Below are positions 9,058 through 19,500 of a stretch of DNA of 64,000 nt, piece after piece. The DNA is from JANNUT01 sp046331425 (GTDB lineage Bacteria; Acidobacteriota; Polarisedimenticolia; J045), in NCBI GenBank assembly GCA_046331425.1, contig JAXLQU010000006.1, forward strand, positions 1 through 64,000, in the 5' to 3' direction. The position numbers and the translations under genes are program-made. The notes under the pieces were generated by a model that had not been told where the DNA came from, made no database searches, and worked only from the letters and a program-made list of their open reading frames with translations. Each line of letters starts with the position of its first letter. The stretch's first letter is position 1.

Positions 9058-10134
9058 ATGCCCGGTCTTTTCGATCCGTTCACGCTGAAGTCCATCACTC
9101 TTCGCAATCGCATCGGCGTCTCGCCAATGTGCCAGTACTCCGCGATCGACGGCGTCCCCAACGACTGGCATCTGGTGCACCTCGGCTCACGCGCGATCGG
9201 TGGTGCTGCGTTGGTTATCGCGGAGGCCACCGGCGTGTCGCATGAAGGGCGAATCTCGCCCGGCTGCACGGGGATCTGGAACGATGCGCAGGCCCAATCG
9301 TGGGCGCGCATCGCCGCGTTCGTGGCGCAACACGGCGCAGTGCCCGGGATCCAAATCGCTCATGCCGGCCGCAAGGCTAGCGCCGTTCGTCCATGGGACG
9401 GTGATCGATCGCTGACGAGCGAGGAAGGGGCGTGGCCGACGATCGGCCCAAGCGCCGTGGCATTTGGTGGTGGCCTCACACAGGTCCCAACTGCGATGTC
9501 GCTCGACGAGATCGCACGCGTACGCCACGCATTCGTCGACGCCGCCAAGCGTGCTGTCTTAGCGGGGTTCAAGTGGCTCGAGTTGCACTACGCCCACGGC
9601 TATCTTGCGCACAGCTTTCTTTCGCCCATCTCCAATCGCCGCGACGACGCATACGGCGGCAGCTTCGACAATCGCGTGCGCTTCCCGCTGGAAACCGCGC
9701 GTGCGGTGCGCGCCGTGTGGCCGGCGGAATTGCCGCTGGCAGTTCGACTCTCGTGCAGCGACTGGATCGATGGCGGGTGGACGATCGACGAATGCGTCGT
9801 GTTGTCGCAACGATTGAAGGCCGAAGGGGTCGATCTGATCGATTGCAGTTCGGGTGGGTCGTCTTCGGATCGAACGGCAATGCCGATTGGACCATCGTGG
9901 CAGGTGCCGTTCGCCGATCGCATTCGACACGAAGCGCAGATCGCCACCGCGGCCGTGGGCCTGATCATCGATGCGGCGCAGGCCGATGACATCGTGCGCA
10001 GCGGTCGTGCCGATGTCGTGTTGTTGGCGCGCGAGCTGCTGCGCGACCCTTACTGGCCGGCGCATGCCGCCGAGCGATTGCGCCGCAAGCCGCCTTCCGT
10101 GCTACCGATCCAGTATCGGCACTGGGTCGGCTAG
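9058..10134 (+). CDS. NADH:flavin oxidoreductase, old yellow enzyme family (YqjM-like)
   Basis: 358 residues, the usual length for a single-domain FMN TIM-barrel ene-reductase. Visible motifs: PMCQYSA with the Cys that tunes FMN in the YqjM subclass; GIQIAHAGRKAS; the substrate-binding pair in HYAHGYLAHSFLSP; NRRDDAYGGSFDNRVRFPLE; and a C-terminal phosphate-binding segment VGLIIDAAQADDIVRSGRADVVLLAR. It reduces activated C=C bonds of enones or nitro compounds with NAD(P)H in the cytoplasm; the natural substrate is unknown. The final 33 bases overlap, tail to tail, the 3' end of the MFS gene on the other strand. Confidence 0.92.
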   Translation: MPGLFDPFTLKSITLRNRIGVSPMCQYSAIDGVPNDWHLVHLGSRAIGGAALVIAEATGVSHEGRISPGCTGIWNDAQAQSWARIAAFVAQHGAVPGIQIAHAGRKASAVRPWDGDRSLTSEEGAWPTIGPSAVAFGGGLTQVPTAMSLDEIARVRHAFVDAAKRAVLAGFKWLELHYAHGYLAHSFLSPISNRRDDAYGGSFDNRVRFPLETARAVRAVWPAELPLAVRLSCSDWIDGGWTIDECVVLSQRLKAEGVDLIDCSSGGSSSDRTAMPIGPSWQVPFADRIRHEAQIATAAVGLIIDAAQADDIVRSGRADVVLLARELLRDPYWPAHAAERLRRKPPSVLPIQYRHWVG

Positions 10135-11313
10135 CGATCGCCGCGAGCTGAGCGCAAACACAAGCCAACCGATCGCAACCGACACGCCGCCGATCATCGC
10201 AGCCACCGCTGCGGGCGCGAACGCTCCGAGCGCGCCCGGCGCCGGTGCCTGCCACGCCACCATCGCGCCGGCACCGAACGCACCGAGCATGTGCCCGACG
10301 CCGCCGGCGGCATGCACGATGCCAAGGGCGCGCATTCGTACCTGCGAATCGGCACGTGAGGCGATGGCAAGCAATCCTCCCATGAACACGGCACCTGCAG
10401 CCGCGCCGGTGAAAAGCGCCCAGATCACTGCCAGCGGCATCGTCAACGTGGGCGTCCACAGCAGCGCCAACAACAACAACGACAACGCGAGCGCTGCGAC
10501 GTGACACCCGGTGCTGCTGCCGAAACGCGTATGGACTCGACGGACCATCGGCATCGTGAACACCGACGCAGTCATGAAGATTCCGAGTACTGCACCGACG
10601 GTACGTGCGCCCGAGCCTGACGCCGCGTAAGGCAACGCCACCGTAAGCACGCCCATCGCCAGACGCTCGACGCAGATCAACGCCATCGGCCCGATGACGG
10701 CAAAGCCCAGCACCGGGCCTTCAGCGGGACTCATTGCGCTCGACTCCGCACTGGTCTCGAGTTGCGCTGGGAAGGTACGGACGGTGAGCAACGCCCCGAT
10801 GCATGCCAAGAGCGCTGCCGTGAAAAACGGTGCGCGCGGGCTGACCGTCGCCAGCGTACCGCCCAGCGCCAAACCGGTCCCGACACCAAGCACCAAGATC
10901 GCTCCGAGCCATCCCATCCGGCGGGCGCGGTCCTGCTCGCTGCCGTGTGCGCCAGCGCCCATCAGCAGCATGACGATGCCGACGTGCGCAATACCATCGG
11001 CAAAGCGAAGTGCCAGCAGCAGTGCAAACGAGTGTGCAATACCGGTGGCCAGCAACAGCACCGCGCTGGCGACGAATGCGAAGCGCGACAACGACCGCAG
11101 CCCGACCTCACCTGACCGGCGTCGGAACAGGCGACCCCACAACCACGCGCCGGCGATGGTGCCCGCAACATGCAGCCCGGCAAACGCACCGGCGCCCAAA
11201 CCGCCGTGGCCGAAGCTGTCGACTACCAACAAGCGCAGACCCGGGATCGGCAGGCCCACGGTCATCGCCGCCAACGCCAGCGCGATCGCCAGTGGCCCAA
11301 AGCGAGGTGTCAT
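10102..11313 (-). CDS. MFS transporter
   Basis: 403 residues with about 12 hydrophobic segments and few charged residues outside loops. The loop between helices 2 and 3 carries GRLFRRRSGEVGLRS, resembling the MFS cytoplasmic signature region. Start set at the ATG at 11313, which shares one base with the stop of alr (TGATG), so it is probably translated by coupling. Substrate unknown; the pairing with alanine racemase hints at amino-acid or peptidoglycan-related export, but that is inference. Its 3' end overlaps the convergent oxidoreductase gene by 33 bases. Confidence 0.88.
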   Translation of the reverse strand: MTPRFGPLAIALALAAMTVGLPIPGLRLLVVDSFGHGGLGAGAFAGLHVAGTIAGAWLWGRLFRRRSGEVGLRSLSRFAFVASAVLLLATGIAHSFALLLALRFADGIAHVGIVMLLMGAGAHGSEQDRARRMGWLGAILVLGVGTGLALGGTLATVSPRAPFFTAALLACIGALLTVRTFPAQLETSAESSAMSPAEGPVLGFAVIGPMALICVERLAMGVLTVALPYAASGSGARTVGAVLGIFMTASVFTMPMVRRVHTRFGSSTGCHVAALALSLLLLALLWTPTLTMPLAVIWALFTGAAAGAVFMGGLLAIASRADSQVRMRALGIVHAAGGVGHMLGAFGAGAMVAWQAPAPGALGAFAPAAVAAMIGGVSVAIGWLVFALSSRRSLADPVPILDR

Positions 11314-12524
11314 CAACTCACGGCAATGCGCGGCAACGAGGGGTGTACCCGTGCGACGATCTCGTAGTGAATGGTGCCGGCCCAACCGGCGAGATCTTCG
11401 ACGCGCACCTCCTCGTCACCCATGCGGCCCAGCAGTGTAGCGACATCGCCGGCCTGCGCGTTGGGGATGTCGGTGACATCGACCATCGACATGTTCATGC
11501 AAATGCGTCCCAGCAACGGCGCACGATTCCCGCCAATCAACACGTGTCCACGCCCGGAAATTCCGCGGTCGTACCCTTCGTAGTAGCCGACCGGTAACAC
11601 GGCGAGGCGCGTGGGCCGTGTCGCGCGCCAGGTGCGGCCGTAACCAACGTAACCACCGACCGGGACATCCTTCACCTGCCCAATCAAACAGCGCCAACTC
11701 ATCACGGGGCGCAGCGTGAAGTCGGGCAATCCACGTTCGCGGGATGAAACCAGTGTTTCGCGCGATGGCCACAAGCCGTAGATTCCGATTCCAGCGCGTG
11801 CGATCTCGGCGTGCGTTTCCGGAAACAGGATTGTCGCGGCACTGCACGCGATGTGGCGCAGCTTGGGTGCAACACCGGCTGCGGTGAGTTGCGCGACGGT
11901 GTCGTCGAACGTCTGCCGCTGTCGCTGCGCGAAGCGGTGATCGGTGGTGTCCTCGATATCGGCGAAGTGTGTCGACAACCCCTCGAACTCGAGCCCCGGA
12001 GTCGCCGCAATCTGCCTCGCGAGCGTGACCACCTGAGCGGGATCGACTCCTTGGCGATAGGTACCTGTTTCGACCTTCAGGTGTGCACGTGCGACTCGCT
12101 TGGTGCGTTCAGCGCCGCGTGCGAGTGCCGCCACCGCTTCGGCGCTGTAGATGGTGACGCGAATGTCGTGAGCGACCGCTTCCTCCAAGTCGACTGCCGG
12201 CACATGATTGAGCGTCAGGATCGGGACCGTCGGTCCCACGATCGAACGCAACTCGAGCGCTTCGGCCAGGCCACCAACCGCGAGCCAGCTTGCGCCCGCT
12301 TGCAAGGCTGCCGGCGCACACAATGCGACCCCATGGCCGTACGCGTTGGACTTCACCACCGCCGCGAGAGCAGAAGTTTGGCCGATGCGCTGTCGAAAAG
12401 CGTGCACGTTGTGGCGAAATGACTCGAGGTCGACTTCGATCCAACTGACCGTGCCGGCCGGAAGCCCAGCCGGCCTGGACGATTGATGTTTCGCGGAAGA
12501 AGCACCCTGGCCGGCTGTTTTCAT
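11313..12524 (-). CDS. alr: Alanine racemase
   Basis: 403 residues; PLP-dependent enzyme interconverting L- and D-alanine for peptidoglycan. The PLP lysine lies in AVVKSNAYGHG (Lys58) at the first barrel strand. Other motifs are LKVETGTYRQGVDP, LSTHFADIEDT, HIACSAATI, ARAGIGIYGLWPS, the GYVGYGRTW segment holding the catalytic Tyr in the C-terminal beta domain, and GRICMNMSMVDVT. Residues 1-25 are a Ser/Gly/Ala-rich extension before the usual WIEVDL beginning. The ATG used sits on a CATG palindrome that also supplies the possible ATG of divergent miaE. Stop overlaps the MFS start by one base. Confidence 0.95.
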   Translation of the reverse strand: MKTAGQGASSAKHQSSRPAGLPAGTVSWIEVDLESFRHNVHAFRQRIGQTSALAAVVKSNAYGHGVALCAPAALQAGASWLAVGGLAEALELRSIVGPTVPILTLNHVPAVDLEEAVAHDIRVTIYSAEAVAALARGAERTKRVARAHLKVETGTYRQGVDPAQVVTLARQIAATPGLEFEGLSTHFADIEDTTDHRFAQRQRQTFDDTVAQLTAAGVAPKLRHIACSAATILFPETHAEIARAGIGIYGLWPSRETLVSSRERGLPDFTLRPVMSWRCLIGQVKDVPVGGYVGYGRTWRATRPTRLAVLPVGYYEGYDRGISGRGHVLIGGNRAPLLGRICMNMSMVDVTDIPNAQAGDVATLLGRMGDEEVRVEDLAGWAGTIHYEIVARVHPSLPRIAVS

Positions 12525-13245
12525 GCTGGTATCCTCAGGCCCCGTGAATCAAGGCGCAAGCAGTTCATCGTCGACATTCGAGTCCCACGAGGGTCATGGC
12601 TGGGCCACCCCCCTGGAGGGGCTACCGCTGTTGGTCGTCACGCCTCCCGAATGGGCGGCGTTAGCGGTGAGCCAACTCGACTTCTTGTTGTGCGATCACG
12701 CGCATTGCGAACAGAAGGCGGCGGGCGCTGCGCTCGGTTTGATGGCCCGCTTCCCGGAGCACGCCGAGATGGTGCGACCGATGCTGGCGCTGGCGCACGA
12801 GGAACTGCATCACTTTCGACAGGTTCTCGACCTGATTCAACAACGCGGCGGACAACTCACGCGTCCCGCTCCCGACTTCTACGTGCGCGAGCTGCGGCAG
12901 CGTCTGTTTCGCGCCGGTGGCGGGCTTGGCCCCTACGGTGATGTGTTGGTGGTGAATGCGTTCGTCGAAGCGCGCAGTTGCGAGCGCTTTCGTCGCCTGG
13001 CCGAAGCGCTGACAAAGATGCTGACGTCGGGCGAGGTACTCGACGACGATCTGCGCGCATCGTATGCGCCGCTGGCGCACTTCTACACCACGCTCGCGGC
13101 GGCCGAGGGACGGCACTGGGAGATGTTTCGTGATCTGGCAGCACACGCGTGCGGCGCGGCCCGCACCGACAAGCGTGTCGCGCAGGCTGCCGAAATCGAA
13201 GCTGAGATTTTTCGTTCAAGACCATTGGTTCCGCGGATGCACTGA
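12523..13245 (+). CDS. miaE: tRNA-(ms2io6A37) hydroxylase
   Basis: 240 residues (233 if the in-frame GTG at 12544 is used). A ferritin-like di-iron four-helix bundle with ligand motifs in order: CEQKAAG, AHEELHHF, EARSCERF and AEGRHWEMF, matching the MiaE family, which hydroxylates the isopentenyl group at A37 of tRNAs reading UNN codons. Activity requires O2, so it implies at least microaerobic growth. The first 30 or so residues are Ser-rich and poorly conserved-looking. No good ribosome site is visible before either start. No miaA or miaB lies in the window. Confidence 0.9.
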   Translation: MLVSSGPVNQGASSSSSTFESHEGHGWATPLEGLPLLVVTPPEWAALAVSQLDFLLCDHAHCEQKAAGAALGLMARFPEHAEMVRPMLALAHEELHHFRQVLDLIQQRGGQLTRPAPDFYVRELRQRLFRAGGGLGPYGDVLVVNAFVEARSCERFRRLAEALTKMLTSGEVLDDDLRASYAPLAHFYTTLAAAEGRHWEMFRDLAAHACGAARTDKRVAQAAEIEAEIFRSRPLVPRMH

Positions 13246-13284
13246 TTGCCGCATGCCCAAGTGACTTGTGTTGGAGGAATGTTC

Positions 13285-15323
13285 ATGTCGCTGTCACTCA
13301 ACTGCTTGTTTCTCATCGCGCTTCTCGCCACGCCGTTGGCGCTGGCCGCCGACTCCAAGCCGTACACGGTCGACGATCAGGTGCGCCTGCAACGGATTGC
13401 CGACCCGCAGCTTTCGCCCGACGGCAAGTGGGCTGCGTTTCAACTACGCAGCACCGACTACGACGCCAACAAGGGGCGCTTCGACATTTGGATCGCCAGC
13501 ATCGATGGCAATACCACGCGCCAACTGACCACCTCGGACGCGTCCGACACGGCACCGCGCTGGGCACCCGACAGCAAGGCGATCTACTTCCTATCGACGC
13601 GCTCGGGCTCGAGTCAACTCTGGAAGATCGCGATCGACGGTGGCGAGCCGCAGCAGGTCACCAATCTTCCGTTGGATGTCTCCAACGTGACGCTCTCGCC
13701 CGATGGCCGCACCATCGCCTTCTCGATGGAGGTGTTTCCTGGAGTGAGCTATCAGGACTCCGCCAAGAAGGTGACCGAGATGGCAAACTCGAAGTCACCA
13801 GGAAGCTCTACGACCAGTTGCTCTATCGACACTGGGACACATGGAGTGATGGCCGACGCAATCATCTGTTCGTGATGAGCCTCGAGGCCGGCGCCGAACC
13901 GCGCGATCTAATGAAGAACATGGTTGCCGATGCGCCGTCCAAACCGTTCGGTGGGACGGAAGAGTTCACCTTCACACCCGACGGCAAGGCGCTGATCTTC
14001 TCCTGTCGTGATGTCGGGCGCGAGGAAGCGTGGTCGACCAACTTCGATCTGTTCTACGTGCCGGTCGACGGCTCGGCCGCGCCGAAGAACTTCACCCAAG
14101 GCAACACTGCGTGGGACACGCAGCCTGCGTTTTCGCCCGACGGCAAGCTGCTCGCCTATTTGGCGATGACGCGCCCCGGCTATGAAGCCGATCGCTACAA
14201 GATCGTGATTCGCGATTGGGCCACCGGAAAAGAACGCGAGTTGGCTCCCAAGTGGGACGCGAGCCCAGGCGGCATTGCCTGGTCGCGTGACGGCAAGACC
14301 CTGTACGCGCATGCCGATGAGTTGGGCCAACATCCGCTGTTCTCGTTCGATATCGCCAGCGGCACGATGAAGAAAGTAGTCCCGACCGGAACGCTCGATG
14401 GTTTTGCCGTCGGCAGCAGCATGTTGCTGTACGGCGTCAACACCCTCACCTCGCCCACCCAGTTGTTCGTCGCCAAGCTCGATGGCAGCGGCGCCAAACA
14501 GATCACGCAGGTCAACGCCGAGGCGCTCGCGAAGGTGCGCTTCGGTCAGCCCGAGCAGTTCAGCTTCAAGGGTTGGAACGACGAAACGGTCTACGCCTGG
14601 ATCGTGAAGCCGGTCGACTTCGACGCCGCCAAAAAGTACCCGGTGGCGTTTTTGATTCACGGCGGCCCGCAAGGTTCGTTCGGCAATGACTTCCACTATC
14701 GGTGGAATCCGCAGGTTTATGCCGGTGCGGGCTACGCCGCGATCATGATCGACTTCCACGGCTCGACCGGCTACGGCCAAGCGTTCACCGATTCGATTCG
14801 CGGTGACTGGGGCGGCAAGCCGCTCGAGGATCTGCAAAAAGGGCTTGCGTCCGCGCTCGAGAAGTATCCGTGGATGAATGGCGACAAGGTGTGTGCGCTC
14901 GGCGCGAGCTACGGCGGCTACATGATCAATTGGATCGCCGGCAACTGGCCCGATCGCTTCAAGTGCTTGGTCGCTCACGACGGCAATCTCGACGAACGGT
15001 TTGCGTACTTCGACACCGAAGAGCTCTGGTTCCCTGAATGGGAGCACCACGGTACGCCATGGGAAAACCCGGAAAGCTACGCCAAGCACAATCCAATCGA
15101 TCACGTCGGCAAGTGGAAGACGCCGATGCTGGTGATTCACGGTGGCAAGGACTATCGCGTGGTGGAGTCGGGCGGCTTTGCAACCTTCACGGCACTACAG
15201 CGTCGCGGCGTTCCATCGAAGTTCTTGTACTTCCCCGACGAGAATCACTGGGTGCTCAAGCCGCAGAACAGCGTGTATTGGCACCAGACCGTGTTGGGAT
15301 GGTTGGATCAGTGGACTAAGTAG
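13285..15323 (+). CDS. S9 family prolyl-oligopeptidase-type peptidase, frameshifted
   Basis: The gene is split between two frames: 13285 to about 13795 and about 13790 to 15323. GGAGG at 13273-13277 fits the ATG at 13285, which opens a signal peptide (LNCLFLIALLATPLALAADS). WD40-like propeller blades (AFSPDGKLLAYLAM and similar) precede the catalytic domain: nucleophile GASYGGYM, Asp in GGKDYRV, His in DENHWVLKP. The frames meet at the family motif KLYDQLLYRHWDTWSDGRRN; adding one base near 13793 restores it. The product would be an exported serine peptidase. Either the gene is inactivated or the assembly lacks one base. Confidence 0.85.
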
Positions 15324-15367
15324 GCCTAGGTCGAGGGCGTGCGTTTCTCTTCGTGGTGAGGCAACGG

Positions 15368-15452
15368 GCCGTTTCGAGTCGTCCAGTCGTGTGAAGGGGC
15401 AGAGGCCATGGTGGCCGCAACGCCCTCAACCACGAATCAGACGACTCGAAAA
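15368..15452 (+). promoter_or_regulatory. Perfect 12-bp inverted repeat ending at the ribosome site of the next gene
   Basis: TTTCGAGTCGTC at 15372-15383 is matched exactly in inverse by GACGACTCGAAA at 15440-15451. The right arm runs directly into AAGGAG, the ribosome site of the gene at 15464. The 56-base loop itself contains a small GGCCATGGTGGCC hairpin. In RNA this could occlude or expose the ribosome site. No U tract follows, so a simple terminator is less likely. A protein operator is the alternative. Confidence 0.5.
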
Positions 15453-15463
15453 GGAGCCCGACC

Positions 15464-16012
15464 ATGAATGCCAACGCCCTCAACCCTCTGCGTACCTCCC
15501 TCACACTCGCTGCCTGCTGCTGCGCCGCACTTCTGGCCTCGACCTCCGGCGCCTCCGCTCAGGTCTGGACCGGCGTCGCGGCCGCCTGCGTTCCCGATGA
15601 GAGCAGCGCCGGCAGCTACGAGATGTCGGCCGCGCGGTTCCAATTCGCCGCAGGCAAGACGGGAACGATCTACGCACGCTGCAATGTGACCAATCCGAGC
15701 GACGCCAGCTTCCTGCTCGACGGTTGGAACTACCTCGAAGCCGCCATGATCGACCCCGACGGCATAGGAACCGGCAGTCAGATCAAGGTCTCGCTGATCC
15801 GGGTGAGCAACTCCACCGGCGGCGTGTACACGGTTGCGACACTCGACAGCAACACCAACGCGTCGACCGCGCAGCGCGTCGATGGCGCCGACTTCAGCCA
15901 CGTCTTCAACTTCGCCGACTACGCCTACTACGTGCAGCTCGAGGTCAAACGTACCGCCACCTCCGCCAACCCGAACATCTCGATCGCACGCCTGTACGAG
16001 ATGTTGTTCTGA
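15464..16012 (+). CDS. Small exported protein of unknown function
   Basis: 182 residues. A Sec signal peptide with an unusual CCC run (LAACCCAALLASTSGASA) is followed by a beta-strand-rich domain of about 145 residues with two conserved-looking Cys (AAACVPDES, YARCNVTNP). Such a pattern fits a secreted beta-sandwich, but I cannot name a family. AAGGAG sits about 8 bases before the ATG. A 12-bp inverted repeat lies directly upstream. It is followed by a coiled-coil exported protein 61 bases downstream, possibly in the same transcript. Confidence 0.7.
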   Translation: MNANALNPLRTSLTLAACCCAALLASTSGASAQVWTGVAAACVPDESSAGSYEMSAARFQFAAGKTGTIYARCNVTNPSDASFLLDGWNYLEAAMIDPDGIGTGSQIKVSLIRVSNSTGGVYTVATLDSNTNASTAQRVDGADFSHVFNFADYAYYVQLEVKRTATSANPNISIARLYEMLF

Positions 16013-16073
16013 TCCCACCTTCCACGTCGGCTCCGCGCGAGACCCGCGCGGGGCCGACCCGAGGATCACGGCC

Positions 16074-16547
16074 ATGTTGATCGCTCACGCGCTTGCGTCG
16101 TTCTCGCTGCTCATCGCCTCACCCGCGATCGTCGAGTCCAACCCTCTCCCGTCGGCGTCGCTCCAACAGATCTACCGCGAGCTGCGTTCGCTTCGCCGCC
16201 TGGTGCGCGAACTGTTGATCGCGGCTCGCAACGACCGGCTGGCACGTTGCGAAGTCGACCAAGAGCATGACCAACGGTTGCGCGCACAACTCGACGCAGA
16301 AGAGCAGGCTGCGACCACTCGTATCGCGGAGCTCGAGGCGGAGCTGTCGGAACGGGACCTCGACCCCTCGCGCGGTCTCGAACTGCAAGAAGAACTTCAA
16401 TCGTTGCGCCGAACCGTATTGGAGCCGCTCTCCGATCGCCGCGCACAGTTGGAGTCGCGGATCAGCTCCCAAGAGCGGATCTGTACCGAGCTGCGAACTG
16501 CTGCGGCCGAGCTGGTCACCGCTGATGAACACGAGAGCCGAGACTAG
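16074..16547 (+). CDS. Small exported coiled-coil protein
   Basis: 157 residues from the ATG at 16074 (GAGGATC upstream). A short hydrophobic N-terminus (MLIAHALASFSLLIASPAIV) looks like a signal peptide or anchor. The rest is almost wholly charged helix with heptad spacing (LRSLRRLVRELLIAARNDR, ELEAELSERD, LEPLSDRRAQLESRISSQER), so a coiled coil in the periplasm is likely. The role is unknown; a structural or scaffolding part is plausible. It ends 22 bases before the convergent FG-GAP gene. A longer frame reading from 15834 overlaps the previous gene and is rejected. Confidence 0.6.
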   Translation: MLIAHALASFSLLIASPAIVESNPLPSASLQQIYRELRSLRRLVRELLIAARNDRLARCEVDQEHDQRLRAQLDAEEQAATTRIAELEAELSERDLDPSRGLELQEELQSLRRTVLEPLSDRRAQLESRISSQERICTELRTAAAELVTADEHESRD

Positions 16548-16569
16548 TCGCCGCGCCCGGCAATTCGCT

Positions 16570-19500
16570 TCAGTCGCATGAGTGATTTCTGTAGTTCAGC
16601 CCGTCCTTCCCTTCCGCCCCACCTGCCTCATCGGGATCGACGCTGCCGTAGAGCCCGGGGCCGGCACAGTTTTGGCCGCGGACGAGGTAGTACCAGGCCT
16701 GCCCGGCTGCCGGAACGTCGGCATCGTCCGTCGCGAGTTGATCGACATTCTCGGCAGCACACGCCTCGCACGAGATGTAGAACGAGTAGAAGATCGTCCT
16801 CCCGCTCGCAACGTTCTGCAGCATCAGGCTGACGCTGCCGCGAATCACGTCGTAGTGATTGGCTCCAGGGATCGCGGTCCAGCGGAGCGCCGTACCTTCC
16901 ATGGTCAGTTCATTGCTGGCATCGCCGAGATCCGGATCGTTGCAACCTGCCTGCAACAGCACAAAAGCGGAGGAGCCAAACGTCGGCAACGTCCAGCGCG
17001 ATTGCGGGAAGACCGGTGGGCGCCAAAGTTGACGCGCACGCCACGAGTACGATTTCCCTTCTTGCATTCCCGCCGAGAGTTCGTCGAGCAGTGCGCCGCT
17101 CGCGCCGGTGTCGACAGTCGAGCCAACCGTGAGACCTGTGCCGTCGAACAACTGCCCAAACGGCTTGAGTTCCCATTCGAGTCGAGCGCGAGTGCGTCCG
17201 GCGGGCGAGCGGCCGGTCATCCGCAAACGGAAGCTGGTAAGCGAGTCGCTCCTTCCTCCAACATCGATCGGTGCGGCCCCCGTGGTGATCGCCTGACGCG
17301 TGCGCCCATCGATGCCATCGCTACCATTCCCGTAGAAGAGCGACGCACGTCCTTCCTTCGAAATGCTACCGGTTCGATCGGGAGCACCGACCAACAGATC
17401 GGCAAACCCGTCGCCGTTGACATCGCCCGCCATGGCAACCGCAGCGCCGAAGCGAGAACCCGCTTGATCGCCATCGAGTTGTCGCGAGGCTGTCGTAGCC
17501 GGGCCGCTTGACGAGCCGTGATACACCGACACGCGCCCTTGTCCGGAGAGTCCTGCCGTGTAGTCGGGTGCGCCAATCACGATGTCCGAAAAACCGTCGC
17601 CGTTGACATCGCCACCGCCGCCAACAGCTGCACCGAAGTGCGCTTGTGCTTGGTTGGACTCCACACTCCAGGCTGGTGTCGTCGGGGTGCCATTGACGGT
17701 ACCCCGATACAAAAACGCCTTGCCCTCGCTGGGCTGAACGCCGCTGAACTGCGGCGCGCCAATCACGAGATCCGCAAAGCCATCGCGATCGACATCGCCG
17801 GCCGCTGCGAGCGCTTCTCCGAAGTGCGCCCCCGCCACGTTGATCTGCCCCCTCCAGCATTCCTCTCGCGCAGGAGCGCGCGACTTTCCGCGATAGACGT
17901 ACACCGCTCCCTCATCGATCTCGGGGCTGTCTTCCAGCGGCGCACCAACCGCGAGATCGGAGAACCCGTCGCGATCGAAGTCTCCAACGCTCGTCAGCGC
18001 CGCACCGAAATTGGAGTCCGCTTGTGTCGAGGCGACAAACCAATCGGCGTTGGCAACCGTTCCCTGAATGGCGGGCAAACCGGTTGCGCTTCCCTGCCAA
18101 CCAAACGCTGCCCCGCCATTGACGACATCGGCATCGTACTGAGGAGCACCCGCAAAGACGTCACCAAAACCATCTCGATTCAAGTCGCCACCGGCTGCCG
18201 ATGATCCAAGATGCGCGAACGGCTGATCGAGTTCTGCAAACCAGTAGTTCGTTGCCGACAGCCCCGCAGCACTTCCGCGGTACACGTAAAGTCGGCCTTC
18301 CTCGGTTTGTCCGTTGCTGTAGTGACTCGCCCCAACAACCAGGTCGCTGAAGCCGTCGCCATTGACATCACCGGCGCGCGCCAGCGATGCACCGAATCGC
18401 GCATTGGCAACCGCCCCCTGCAGCACGATCGTTGCCGTGAGTGGTAGTCCGTTCGAAGAGCCCTGATACACGAACACACGTCCGGCATCGACTCCGGGCC
18501 CATCGAACCGCTCGGCGCCGATTGCAACATCACCATATCCATCGCCGTTGAGATCACCGGCGGCGGCGACGCGTGTCCCGAGGAATGCATCCACCGCTCC
18601 GCCCCCGGGGTTCCAACTCGATGTGGTGGCGAGACCGGCGCCGCTGCCGCGATACGCCGCGGCGCGTCCTTCACCGCTGAACGTGTTGCTGTGACCGGGC
18701 GCGCCGACAACGAAATCACCAAAACCATCGCCATCGACATCGCCAGCGCCCGACAGGCTTTTGCCGAAATGCGCGCCGCTCTGCGCGCCGTCGACACTCC
18801 AGTCTTCGTTGCCGGGATGTCCTGAGGCTGTTGGCCCAGAGCCGCTTCCGTACCAAATGAAGGATCGACCTTCGCCATCGGTGGCGACCGAGTCTTCGTA
18901 GTCGGGCGCACCGACCGCGACATCAGCGAATCCATCGCCGTTCACATCACCAGCCGGCGCCACGGCGCTTCCGAAGTGCGCGTCGTTTTGATCGGACTCC
19001 CCCGACCACGAAACGGTCGTGCTCGGCCCGGTGACGGAACCGTAGTACATCTGCGCGCGCCCTTCGTTGCTGCCACCGGAGTCGGCGAACGGAATGCCGA
19101 TCAGGATCTCGGCATCACCGTCGCCATCGACATCACCGACCCCGGCAACCGACGCGCCGAATTGCGCAGCCATTTCATTCCCCTCGGCCGACCAGTTGGC
19201 GTTCCCTGGTACTCCTAGCGGCGTCGGCCCTGTAGCGCTCCCCAACCAAACGAAGGCGCGTCCTTCATCCGTCGTCGGGTTGTTGAAGAGCGGCGATCCG
19301 ATCACCACGTCGTCGAAACCATCGGCGTTGACATCGCCCGCCGGTGCCACCGATCTCCCAAAGTCAGCATCGGGTTGATCCGACTGTGATTTCCAAAACG
19401 CGTTACCGGGGTTTCCATTCGGGCCCAGCCCCGTTGGAGATCCGAGCCAGGCAAACACCTTCCCCTCACGCGTCTGCCCATCTGTGAAACGCGGGGCACC

